Assembly (NCBI GenBank): GCA_022565595.1
Contig: JAIUML010000032.1
Location: 1 to 44,065 of the forward strand
DNA: 44,065 nucleotides
From: Saccharospirillum sp.
GTDB lineage: Bacteria > Pseudomonadota > Gammaproteobacteria > Pseudomonadales > Natronospirillaceae
Direction of reading: 5' to 3'
The notes beneath the pieces are model-generated. The model saw nothing but the letters and a program-made list of their open reading frames with translations, had not been told where the DNA came from and did not search any database. The stretch's first letter is position 1. Each line of letters begins with the position of its first letter. Shown piece after piece: positions 26,347-34,062 of this stretch. The position numbers were made by a program, and so were the translations under genes.

Positions 26347-27108
26347 ATGTTTAAGCTTAAATGGACGCCTTTGCTGGCGGTGATTGTTCTGGTCGGTTGT
26401 GATCAGACTGACTCTGGAAGTGTAGCGACTTCACAGATAGCTGCGGATTTCAAAGTCATCTCGACGTCATCTGATCCGGTTGCCAAAGTCATGGTAACGG
26501 CGAAGCTGACTATAACCAGGGAGTTCAATGCACCACAACTGGAGTTGGATCCCGGCGATGAACTGACGGTTACAGCTGCTGGCGTAACAACTACTTTGCA
26601 CCGTTCACCTTTGTTGTTTGTTACTCAATATGAAGCTGAAGTTGATAATGCCAGCACCCATACTCAATTTGTGATTGCTTTTAACCGGGTTGAAGATACC
26701 AGTGCTCCTTCCTCAATAGCACAATTGCCTGATCCCTTTGATATAAGCCCTATGGCCGCCAGCTACCATCTTGGTGATACCATACTGTTGACCTGGACTG
26801 CGGCTGTCAGCGAGGACGAGGTGATGTTCTATAGCCATCGGACCTCTTGTGAGGTGGACGATGACACAGTAGAAGGAACTTCTTTTATCGCACGATTGGT
26901 AACTGGCGATACAGTGGATGATGGCACCTTGTCGCTGAATATTGATGATTTTATCTACAATGTCGACCGCGACACCCTGGTGGCTTGTGAAGCACACATC
27001 ACCTTAGAGCGCCGGCAAGAAGGCTCCGTGGATCCCAACTTCGGAGCCGGTGGAGATTTCATTGCTATACAGGAGCGAAGCCTCGAGTTCGAAATCGTTT
27101 TGCCATAA
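26347..27108 (+). CDS. Putative lipoprotein of unknown function
   Basis: From the ATG at 26347 the protein has 253 residues. A lipoprotein signal with lipobox LVGC places the lipidated Cys at 18, followed by Asp-Gln. The mature part is acidic and beta-rich, with immunoglobulin-like stretches (KVMVTAKLTITREFN, GDTILLTWTAAVSEDE) and two late cysteines (TSCEVDD and LVACEAH) that may form a disulfide. I do not recognise the family. AGGAGG lies 6 bp before this ATG; an earlier ATG at 26290 has no Shine-Dalgarno and would hide the signal. It follows the phosphate transporter by 123 bp. Confidence 0.7.
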   Translation: MFKLKWTPLLAVIVLVGCDQTDSGSVATSQIAADFKVISTSSDPVAKVMVTAKLTITREFNAPQLELDPGDELTVTAAGVTTTLHRSPLLFVTQYEAEVDNASTHTQFVIAFNRVEDTSAPSSIAQLPDPFDISPMAASYHLGDTILLTWTAAVSEDEVMFYSHRTSCEVDDDTVEGTSFIARLVTGDTVDDGTLSLNIDDFIYNVDRDTLVACEAHITLERRQEGSVDPNFGAGGDFIAIQERSLEFEIVLP

Positions 27109-27129
27109 GGCTCAGGGCTGAACTCAGGG

Positions 27130-28251
27130 TCATTGGGAAGCGGTATGACCCAAGGGCTGCATTTGCCGGCAAAACTGGGCAAGCCACTTTTGTTGTTGCC
27201 GAATCATTCGCTTCCCAGGTGCTATTGCCATCAACCGGTCTCGCAATGTTGTTACCCAGGGGTTTTGCCAGTGTGCGACTTGGCCAAAATACCAGCTCTG
27301 TTGGCGTATTCGAGCGACTCTGGTGTGCCGGCGCTTGACAAAGTCCTGCCACAGAGCTGGTTGCCCGAGCTTGTCGAGGTTTTGACCGAAAAGCATGGCG
27401 AGGAGGTAGGCGTCTTCCATGCCAAGTACGGCGCCTTGCCCCATGTTGGGGGTGAGTGCATGTGCGCAGTCACCAATGGCGATGCGACGCGGCTGCCCCC
27501 AGTGGATGGGCTTGTCTTTTAGTGGGTGAGACAGCCATTGGGCGCTAGCCATGTTTTCGGCCGTCAAGACTTGAGCAACAGGGCTTTGTTGCAAGAACGC
27601 TTGTCGTTGTGAGTCTTGTTCGGGTCCTGCCTGTGACATGACATGGTAGATATAGTAGAGCCCTTCATCGACAGGGGAGAGCCCGAGTCGGTGGCGCCCT
27701 AGCCACCATTCCTGACCTGCGGGCTCAGGCCTAACGGGTCCAGGAATCAATGCTCGCCAGCACCATTGGCCGGAGTCTCTTAGCTCGCTGGGTTCATTGC
27801 CAAGGCGGTGAATACCACTCGCCTGAACACTGAGAGCGGCCTCATAGTGACGGCCGTCTTTCAATGTCAAAGCTATGCCCTGAGTATGAACATCGGCATG
27901 TGCTACTTCTGCGTTAGCAACCACGCGGTGGGCGACAGGTGTCAGCAGCAATTGTTGCAAAGCAGCGCGTGTCATCATACGAGTCGGCCATGCGTCATCC
28001 CCATTAAGTACCTGCCTGAACCCCCGGCCTTGAAGGCACATTTGCTGCAACTTGATGCCAGGCAGGTCTGCATCCATGCCAAGCGCCTTGAGAATGGCCA
28101 GGCCGTTTGCCTGGACGGCGATGCCGGCACCTATGGCATGCAAGGACGGCTCTTTTTCCAGAATCAGATAATCGATGCCTTGTTGCTCAAGAGCATTAGC
28201 CAGAGTCAGGCCTGCAATACCTGCGCCTTCAATGAGGATGGGTGTTTTCAT
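27130..28251 (-). CDS. FAD-dependent monooxygenase (PHBH/UbiH fold)
   Basis: The 373-residue protein has the Rossmann motif GAGIAGLTLANALEQQG (residues 9-25), an ILEKEP strand end, AIGAGIAVQANGLAIL near 41 and the second FAD motif GDCAHALTPNMGQGA near 270. This is the class A flavoprotein hydroxylase fold, using NAD(P)H and oxygen to hydroxylate aromatic or related substrates; the substrate is unknown. It is divergent from a TetR regulator with an operator between them, so it is probably induced by its own substrate or a toxic analogue. Confidence 0.85.
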   Translation of the reverse strand: MKTPILIEGAGIAGLTLANALEQQGIDYLILEKEPSLHAIGAGIAVQANGLAILKALGMDADLPGIKLQQMCLQGRGFRQVLNGDDAWPTRMMTRAALQQLLLTPVAHRVVANAEVAHADVHTQGIALTLKDGRHYEAALSVQASGIHRLGNEPSELRDSGQWCWRALIPGPVRPEPAGQEWWLGRHRLGLSPVDEGLYYIYHVMSQAGPEQDSQRQAFLQQSPVAQVLTAENMASAQWLSHPLKDKPIHWGQPRRIAIGDCAHALTPNMGQGAVLGMEDAYLLAMLFGQNLDKLGQPALWQDFVKRRHTRVARIRQQSWYFGQVAHWQNPWVTTLRDRLMAIAPGKRMIRQQQKWLAQFCRQMQPLGHTASQ

Positions 28252-28287
28252 GGGACAGCCCCTTAAAAGTTGGTAATAAAATCATAT

Positions 28288-28317
28288 ATTGAGCGTGCTC
28301 AATGAGCAAGCTCAATT
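28288..28317. promoter_or_regulatory. Overlapping double palindrome, TetR-type operator
   Basis: ATTGAGC-GT-GCTCAAT (28288-28303) is perfect. It shares its last bases with a second, TGAGC-AA-GCTCA (28303-28314), extended to AATT. Four alternating half-sites in 30 bp suit two regulator dimers. It lies 36 bp from the monooxygenase start and 66 bp from the TetR start. Confidence 0.75.
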
Positions 28318-28383
28318 AGTTGCGGATAAACAAGCCTCCTGGTATGCTCTCGTTTTGAAAGTGAAACGGAGTGCGCCAAAGAG

Positions 28384-28986
28384 ATGGCTGCAAGAGAGGA
28401 ACAGAAGCAGGCCACACGTCGTCAATTGCTTGCCTGTGCCAAAGCTTTGTTTCAACAAAAGGGGTATGACAAGGTCAGCACTCGACAAATATCGGCCGCG
28501 GCTGGCGTTAGTGTCGGAACGCTCTTCGCCCATTTCCCCGACAAGCATCAGTTAACCAAAGCCCTGTTTCATGAAGAATTGAACCAGCTGTTGGAAAAAA
28601 GCCCACCCTTGCCTGAACAACTTTCTGGCCTTGACTTCATGGCCAGACAGAGCCTTGTGTTGTTTCGGTACTATGAACGAGACCGAGCCTTGTCCAGAGG
28701 CTTGTTGCAAAATGCCTTTTTTGAACAAGGCTTCTTTGGTGAGCAACTGAATGGTTTTATCGGTCAACTCGCTCAGTGCTTGTCCCGGGAATTGCCAACG
28801 CATGGTATTGAGCAACGTCTTGTTCTAGCGCAAGCATTTATCGGCTTTTATTTTTATCAATTGATGCAAGGATTAAGTGGTGTCACGCCTGCTGAGCAAT
28901 GGCAGGAAGAATTGCTGGTTCAATGCCGGGCATTGCTGGCAATGGTGTCTCAGGATCAAGAACAACTCGAAACAGGATTTCCGTAA
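28384..28986 (+). CDS. TetR-family transcriptional regulator
   Basis: The 200-residue protein has an N-terminal TetR helix-turn-helix (residues about 8-58): RRQLLACAKALFQQKGYDKVSTRQISAAAGVSVGTLFAHFPDKHQL. The C-terminal helical part is divergent, as usual for ligand pockets. It is divergent from the flavin monooxygenase and probably represses it through the operator at 28288-28317. Its TAA stop overlaps the ATG of the GDPD gene (TAATG), suggesting the phosphodiesterase and phosphatase genes downstream share its transcript. Confidence 0.9.
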   Translation: MAAREEQKQATRRQLLACAKALFQQKGYDKVSTRQISAAAGVSVGTLFAHFPDKHQLTKALFHEELNQLLEKSPPLPEQLSGLDFMARQSLVLFRYYERDRALSRGLLQNAFFEQGFFGEQLNGFIGQLAQCLSRELPTHGIEQRLVLAQAFIGFYFYQLMQGLSGVTPAEQWQEELLVQCRALLAMVSQDQEQLETGFP

Positions 28987-29909
28987 TGTGGGGAAAAAGT
29001 ACCCTGGTTTTTTTTGCAAAGCCTATTGCTGTTTTAGGGGTGCTCTACAGCCTGAGTCTGTGGCTGTTCCCGGCAAGCAATCGTTCAACCTACCACAGGC
29101 AGGAGGTGGCCGTTATCGCTCATCAGGGAGGCAACCTTGAGCGGCCAGACTCCACCTTCATCGCCTTTGATCATGCCATTGATGTGGGAGCCGACATCCT
29201 GGAAATGGATCTGCACCTGACCCGGGATGGCGAAGTCGTAGTCTTGCACGACACCAGAGTGGATCGCACTACTGATGGCCAGGGCAGGGTGCGTGATTTG
29301 ACCCTGGCTGAAATCAAGCAACTCAATGCCGCTTATTGGTGGCCTTACCACCCTCTGGATGATGTTGCCAAGGAGCGAGTGCCAAGGGATTTGGACTTCC
29401 CTTATCGTTCGCAGCACCCGACCATACCGACGTTGAGAGAGATGTTGGAACGTTACCCCGAGCATCGTTTCATCATTGATTTGAAAGACAAGAGTGATGA
29501 CCTCAGAGAAGCGACCATGGCGATAATCGAAGAGTACGATCGTTGGAGTTCGATCCTGATTGCTTCCTTTCACAATGAAACACTGGCGGCCGTTCGCGCA
29601 GAATACCCCCAGGCCATGACCCTGGCGACAGAAACCCAGGTCCGTACTCTCTACATTTTGCACTGGTTTCGCCTTGAGCATCTGATGCGAACACCGGTGA
29701 AGGGTCTGGCAATACCCATGAGGTCAGGCCCGATCAATCTGGCTACCCCCCGTTTTGTCGCCGCTATTCGAAGAACAGGTATGCCGTTGTATTTCTGGAC
29801 CATCAATGAAGAGGAGGATATGCGTAAGCTGATTGAGATGGGCGTTGATGGCATTATTACCGATCGGCCCGAACGATTGCAGCAAATAAAGCAGGAAATG
29901 CAATTTTAA
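28986..29909 (+). CDS. Membrane-anchored glycerophosphodiester phosphodiesterase
   Basis: From the ATG at 28986 the protein has 307 residues. An N-terminal hydrophobic anchor (residues 8-30) precedes the GDPD barrel: AHQGGNLERPDSTFIAF, GADILEMDLHLTRDGEVVVLHD (Glu73, Asp75, His88), IPTLREMLERYPEHRFIIDLK and WTINEEEDMRKLIEMGVDGIITDRP. It should split glycerophosphodiesters to glycerol-3-phosphate and an alcohol, probably facing the periplasm. The usual His-Arg-Gly opening is His46-Gln47-Gly, which changes a phosphate contact. The start was set by the TAATG junction with the TetR gene. PAP2 follows, suggesting a lipid or phosphate salvage pair. Confidence 0.87.
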   Translation: MWGKSTLVFFAKPIAVLGVLYSLSLWLFPASNRSTYHRQEVAVIAHQGGNLERPDSTFIAFDHAIDVGADILEMDLHLTRDGEVVVLHDTRVDRTTDGQGRVRDLTLAEIKQLNAAYWWPYHPLDDVAKERVPRDLDFPYRSQHPTIPTLREMLERYPEHRFIIDLKDKSDDLREATMAIIEEYDRWSSILIASFHNETLAAVRAEYPQAMTLATETQVRTLYILHWFRLEHLMRTPVKGLAIPMRSGPINLATPRFVAAIRRTGMPLYFWTINEEEDMRKLIEMGVDGIITDRPERLQQIKQEMQF

Positions 29910-29935
29910 AATAACAACAAAGTGAGCAAAGCAGT

Positions 29936-30802
29936 ATGACGTGGCAAGTCAGTGTTCTTGAGTTTATTCAACAATTCAAACATCCGATTCTGGATGCCTT
30001 TTTTCTGATGATTACCATCTCTGCCGAGGAGAGTTTTTTCATCGTCCTGGCGGCCTGGTTCCTGTGGTGTTACAACAAGCGTCTCGCTTATCGGGTGGGT
30101 TTTGCCTTTTTGACCAGTACCACATTCAACCCTGCGTTAAAAAGTGTGTTAGCCATTGAACGGCCAATAGGGCTGGACAGCCTGGAATCGATGCGCGTAG
30201 AGACAGCCGAAGGCTACGCTTTTCCCAGTGGACACACTCAGGCAGCAACGTCGTTCTGGTTGGGACTGTGGCTCTATGTTCGCAAGCCATGGGTTAGCGT
30301 TTTCTGTGGGTTGATGATTGCCCTGGTAGCGTTGTCGAGAATGTATTTGGGTGTGCACTGGCTGACCGACGTCCTTGGTGGCATCTTCTTTGGGGTGCTT
30401 TGGGTGTTGTTGATTAATGCTTTGTTCGATTGGTCGGAGGCTCGTGGCCAAAGCCGCTGGCTCTGGCTGGCGGTGTTGCCTTTTGCCGTACCATTCTTGC
30501 TCTATCCTGAAAACGCGCCCCTGACGGTTTCTTTCGGGGCGGCTATTGGTTTTCTGGCTGGTTATCAGGTTGAGCAGCATTGGATAAAGTCAGAGGTAGC
30601 AGGAACAGTTTGGCAGCACCTGGGCAGGATGGTGCTGGGGCTTGCAATCCTGCTTCTGTTCAAGGAAGGTTTGAAACTGGTGCTAGTATTCGACGCTCAT
30701 TGGGCAAGCCTGATTCGCTACGCCATTGTCGGGTTCTGGTTAGCCGCTGGCGCCCCATGGATGTTTGGCAAGTTGAGATTTTTAGGCAAAGCCTCAACTT
30801 GA
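29936..30802 (+). CDS. PAP2-family membrane phosphatase
   Basis: This 288-residue inner membrane protein has all three PAP2 motifs: KSVLAIERP (near residue 63), PSGHTQA (near 97) and SRMYLGVHWLTDVLGG (near 132). It has about seven to eight membrane helices. The catalytic histidines are in motifs two and three. Such enzymes dephosphorylate phosphatidic acid, undecaprenyl diphosphate or related lipid phosphates. It lies 26 bp after the GDPD gene, with a weak Shine-Dalgarno, consistent with one operon (TetR-GDPD-PAP2). Confidence 0.9.
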   Translation: MTWQVSVLEFIQQFKHPILDAFFLMITISAEESFFIVLAAWFLWCYNKRLAYRVGFAFLTSTTFNPALKSVLAIERPIGLDSLESMRVETAEGYAFPSGHTQAATSFWLGLWLYVRKPWVSVFCGLMIALVALSRMYLGVHWLTDVLGGIFFGVLWVLLINALFDWSEARGQSRWLWLAVLPFAVPFLLYPENAPLTVSFGAAIGFLAGYQVEQHWIKSEVAGTVWQHLGRMVLGLAILLLFKEGLKLVLVFDAHWASLIRYAIVGFWLAAGAPWMFGKLRFLGKAST

Positions 30803-30892
30803 TGGTATTAGTGGGTACTTGTTGTTTGGCCCTTTGCTTTGCCACAGTACTATTACAGTCACTTAACGTTCGAGTTCGCTAAGGACATGAAT

Positions 30893-32299
30893 ATGAAAGC
30901 CCCTTTTACACTCAAGTTTCTTGGCGCCGCTCGGTATGTTACCGGCTCCTGTTATCTGTTGACCATCGGCAAAAAGCGCGTGCTTCTGGACTGCGGTATG
31001 GTGCAGGGTGATGATCAGGTGAAGGAATGGCATCGTTATAAGTTTCCGTTTAAGCCCGAGTCGATTGACCTGGTGATCATTTCTCACGCGCACATCGATC
31101 ACTGTGGCTTGTTACCGTTGCTGGTGGCCAGTGGTTACAAGGGGCCGATACTATGCACCAATGGAACACGTAAACTTTTGCCCGTTCTGCTCAAGGACTC
31201 TGTGTTTCTCTATTTGAAAGACCTCGAGTGGAAGAACAAGCGCTTGAAGCGCAGGGGCAAGCCGCCCATGCCCTCAGTCATGTCCGAGAAGGATGTCGAC
31301 CGGGTTATGGAACTGGCGGATGGGCTGCCTTACGGGAAGCACAAGGCACCCATTCCCGGGCTGGAGCTGATGTTCAGCGATGCGGGCCATATATTGGGAT
31401 CAGCTATTGTGCAGCTCTGGATCAAGCAGGGGCAAAGCGCCCGCCATCTGGTTTTCTCAGGTGATCTGGGTAACCCCGACACCGTGCTGATGAACGACCC
31501 GACGCCCGTGGAGCAGGCTGATATCGTATTGATGGAAGGCACGTATGGCAACCGGGATCACCGGCCGCTAGACGATACTCTTGAGGAGTTTGCTCAGGTA
31601 CTTGAGTCGGCGTTCAAGGCTGGGGGCAACGTCTTTATTCCGGCCTTCGCGCTCGGGCGTACTCAGGAGATTCTGTACTTTCTGGGACAGTTGTATCATC
31701 AAGGTCGCTTGAAACAACAATTGGTGTTTCTGGATAGCCCGATGGCGCAAAGTATTACCTCCATCTACAACGACAACCTGCAGCGTTTGAACAGGGATGA
31801 CACCCAGGAAATGTACAACCAGAACGCTGGGGATTTCGAGAGTTTTCTGCCGATTTTGCGTATGACAGAAACGGTTGAAGAATCCATGGCGATCAACCGC
31901 GTAACCCAGGGTGCCATCATTATTGCAGGCAGTGGTATGTGCAATGGCGGGCGTATTACCCATCATCTCAAGCACAACCTCTGGCGCAGCCAGAACCACC
32001 TGATTTTTGTCGGCTTTCAGGCTCGGGGTACCCTGGGGCGTCGTCTGGTGGATGGTGCAACCACCGTCAAACTCTTTGGGCAGGACATTGCAGTAAAAGC
32101 CCAGGTGCACACCCTGGGAGGGTTTTCAGCCCACGCAGGTCAGGCCGAGCTACTGGCATGGGCAAAGGGCATCGCCGGCCAACCCCGCTTTTTCCTGGTA
32201 CATGGCGAGCCCGAGGCACTGGAGGCGCTTCAGGCCAAATTGCAGGAAGAGGGCATCAGCGCCGAAATTCCGGAAAAGGGGTACGTCGCTGAGCTATAG
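30893..32299 (+). CDS. Metallo-beta-lactamase/beta-CASP RNA-processing nuclease family protein
   Basis: The 468-residue protein has LKFLGAARYVTGSCYLL, the metal site HAHIDH (His65, His67, Asp69, His70), FSDAGHILGS, HLVFSGDLG and EGTYGNRDH. A beta-CASP domain (PAFALGRTQEILYFLG, GSGMCNGGRITHHL) and the C-terminal RMMBL part with GGFSAHAGQAELLAW follow. This is the architecture of CPSF73-like bacterial ribonucleases (TTHA0252 type), which cut or trim RNA. AAGGA sits 8 bp before the ATG at 30893; the ATG at 30887 is too close to it. The gene starts 90 bp after PAP2. Confidence 0.93.
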   Translation: MKAPFTLKFLGAARYVTGSCYLLTIGKKRVLLDCGMVQGDDQVKEWHRYKFPFKPESIDLVIISHAHIDHCGLLPLLVASGYKGPILCTNGTRKLLPVLLKDSVFLYLKDLEWKNKRLKRRGKPPMPSVMSEKDVDRVMELADGLPYGKHKAPIPGLELMFSDAGHILGSAIVQLWIKQGQSARHLVFSGDLGNPDTVLMNDPTPVEQADIVLMEGTYGNRDHRPLDDTLEEFAQVLESAFKAGGNVFIPAFALGRTQEILYFLGQLYHQGRLKQQLVFLDSPMAQSITSIYNDNLQRLNRDDTQEMYNQNAGDFESFLPILRMTETVEESMAINRVTQGAIIIAGSGMCNGGRITHHLKHNLWRSQNHLIFVGFQARGTLGRRLVDGATTVKLFGQDIAVKAQVHTLGGFSAHAGQAELLAWAKGIAGQPRFFLVHGEPEALEALQAKLQEEGISAEIPEKGYVAEL

Positions 32300-32320
32300 A
32301 TCAGCACCAGTACTGCTCTT

Positions 32321-32375
32321 CCGGGCCAGTGCACTCAAAGGTCGCAATGCACCAATGGTGGGCCTCTTGGCCCGG
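32321..32375. terminator. Foldback between convergent genes, possible terminator
   Basis: CCGGGCCA (32321-32328) pairs with TGGCCCGG (32368-32375), and GGGCC-TCTT-GGCCC nests at its right side. It lies between the convergent nuclease and CBM48-like genes. No T-tract follows on either strand, so termination would be inefficient or Rho-dependent. Confidence 0.4.
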
Positions 32376-32378
32376 AGG

Positions 32379-32687
32379 TCAGGCCCGGACGACCGAGTTC
32401 TCAACGGGTAAACCGGGTGCGGGATGGTAGTCATCCGCATGCCAGTCGTTCTCCCACTGCTCACCATCAATAAGGTAGCGGTACTGGTAAGCGCGACCGG
32501 CTTCCAGCTCCAGCTCCAGTTTAAAATCCCCGGTTTTAAGCCGCTTCATGGGGGTGCTGTCCGTTTCCCAGCCGTTGAAGTCACCGACCAGGGTGACTTT
32601 TTCAGCGGCAGGCGCGGCGTCTTTCGGCAGGATAAAGGTGCACTTGCAGACGGGTTTGGACTTCAAGTAACGTTTCTTCAGGCTCAT
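32379..32687 (-). CDS. Small isoamylase/CBM48-like (AMPK glycogen-binding) protein
   Basis: The 102-residue protein is one isoamylase N-terminal or CBM48 module: VTLVGDFNGWETDSTPMKRL, then FKLELELEAGRAYQYRYLIDGEQWENDWHADDY. The conserved Trp in FNGW and the YQYRYLIDG strand are the glycan-binding hallmarks of this fold. It has a basic N-terminus and no enzyme domain, so it is an adaptor or glycogen-binding protein at most. No glycogen gene is near. It may be cytoplasmic, given the lack of a signal. Confidence 0.83.
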   Translation of the reverse strand: MSLKKRYLKSKPVCKCTFILPKDAAPAAEKVTLVGDFNGWETDSTPMKRLKTGDFKLELELEAGRAYQYRYLIDGEQWENDWHADDYHPAPGLPVENSVVRA

Positions 32688-32814
32688 GATCCAACTCCTC
32701 AGGTGATTAATGCTTTTTGGGTACTAGCAGTTATTACGCCAGAATAACTCTACGACTCGGCGCTTTAATGATAGCCTCTGCAAAGCATTCTGCCGTGACG
32801 TGAATCAAAGGTTG

Positions 32815-34062
32815 ATGCCCGCAAAACACCCTGACAGCAAGAACAAGGAGCCCAGTCTGAATAAACGCCTGCAACAAGGTCTTGGTTGGCTCGATATGCC
32901 CAGCGAGGAAGTTGAAAGCCGACCGACAGTAAACAACTTTGATGCTTTCCTGAGCAATGCGCCAGCGCCCCGCTTGAGCGTCCGCTGGCAGGTCGCACGC
33001 TTCTGGCCGATGGTGGCTGGTGTCAATGGTGTACTGGCAATGAATGCTCTGATGCTGTGGCCAAGTCGTAGTGGCGTGCATTTGCTGATCTTCCTGTTGA
33101 CATTGGTGTTGCTGCCATTTCTGCTGGTGTTATGGACGGCCCTGGCCGGCCTGATAGGAGGTCGGGCACCCTGGTGGCGGTGGCTGGTGACACAGCATCG
33201 GGATCTGGCAATCAATCTCTGGAGCTGTCGTCAGGCCCTCCTTGCGCACGCCTCTTTCGTAGGTTCAGCGCTGGTCTGGTTGTGGTTGATGTTGATTTCG
33301 CGGCAGATGATCTTTTACTGGAGTACCTCCATCGAATGGGTCAGCCAGCGAGTCGATGCTCTGTTTCAGGTGCTGAGTCTCGGAGTCATTGCCGCACCCC
33401 GAGCACTGGTAATCAGCGCGTCCGAAGCGGGCGCCATAACTGGTTGGGAGACGGCGTTACTCTCCTACGCGGCCTATTGGGGTGCCTGGTTGAGCCAGGT
33501 CATGCTGCTATGGATCATCGCCCCTGCGTTGATCCTTGCCGGGCTGTGCCATTGGCGTCTGCGCCGGACCCTGGCGCATTGGCCCGATCACAACGCCCAG
33601 TTGCGACGCTATTATCACAGCCTGAAAGAAGACAGCTTGCGTTATACCGCTCTTGAGCCGGATCAACCGGATACCTCGCTCTCAATGGGCAGCCCGACCA
33701 TACTGCAACAGTCTCTGACAGAACCCGGCTTTGGCTGGCTGCAATCAGAAGGGCGCTTGCCTCCCGGGTCCGTTTATCTGGGGGAGGGCGGGCACAGTGC
33801 CGATGAGCAAAGCGTGCGCGCCGAAGGTAGCAAACTCAAACACTGGTATTGCAACGTCGAGCAAGTCGCGACCGGTGACCTGGCGGATTTGATTCAACTC
33901 CATAGCCAGCAATGTGACCACCCAACCTTGATACTCTGTGTACCTGATGCTGAGCCCTCAGAATTGACCAGCCTGCTGCGCAGTTGGCAAACCTTTGTCG
34001 AACGTCAACGGCTCAGAGTGCACTTGACCGTGGTGCAGCCAGAGGTGTCAAACAATGGCTGA
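32815..34062 (+). CDS. DUF2868 membrane protein
   Basis: The protein has about 415 residues. After a cytoplasmic N-terminal 60, it has four to five membrane segments (about 68-90, 92-115, 150-170 and 225-255), with SRSGVHLLIFLL and GGRAPWWRWL between. A cytoplasmic C-terminal half holds PGSVYLGEGG and WYCNVEQVATGDLADLI. The family is DUF2868, which I know from its usual partner, the GTPase DUF3482. No activity has been assigned. The start is uncertain: GTG at 32800 or ATG at 32815. Neither has a strong Shine-Dalgarno, and AAAGG near 32807 favours 32815. It overlaps the next gene by 8 bp. Confidence 0.8.
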   Translation: MPAKHPDSKNKEPSLNKRLQQGLGWLDMPSEEVESRPTVNNFDAFLSNAPAPRLSVRWQVARFWPMVAGVNGVLAMNALMLWPSRSGVHLLIFLLTLVLLPFLLVLWTALAGLIGGRAPWWRWLVTQHRDLAINLWSCRQALLAHASFVGSALVWLWLMLISRQMIFYWSTSIEWVSQRVDALFQVLSLGVIAAPRALVISASEAGAITGWETALLSYAAYWGAWLSQVMLLWIIAPALILAGLCHWRLRRTLAHWPDHNAQLRRYYHSLKEDSLRYTALEPDQPDTSLSMGSPTILQQSLTEPGFGWLQSEGRLPPGSVYLGEGGHSADEQSVRAEGSKLKHWYCNVEQVATGDLADLIQLHSQQCDHPTLILCVPDAEPSELTSLLRSWQTFVERQRLRVHLTVVQPEVSNNG

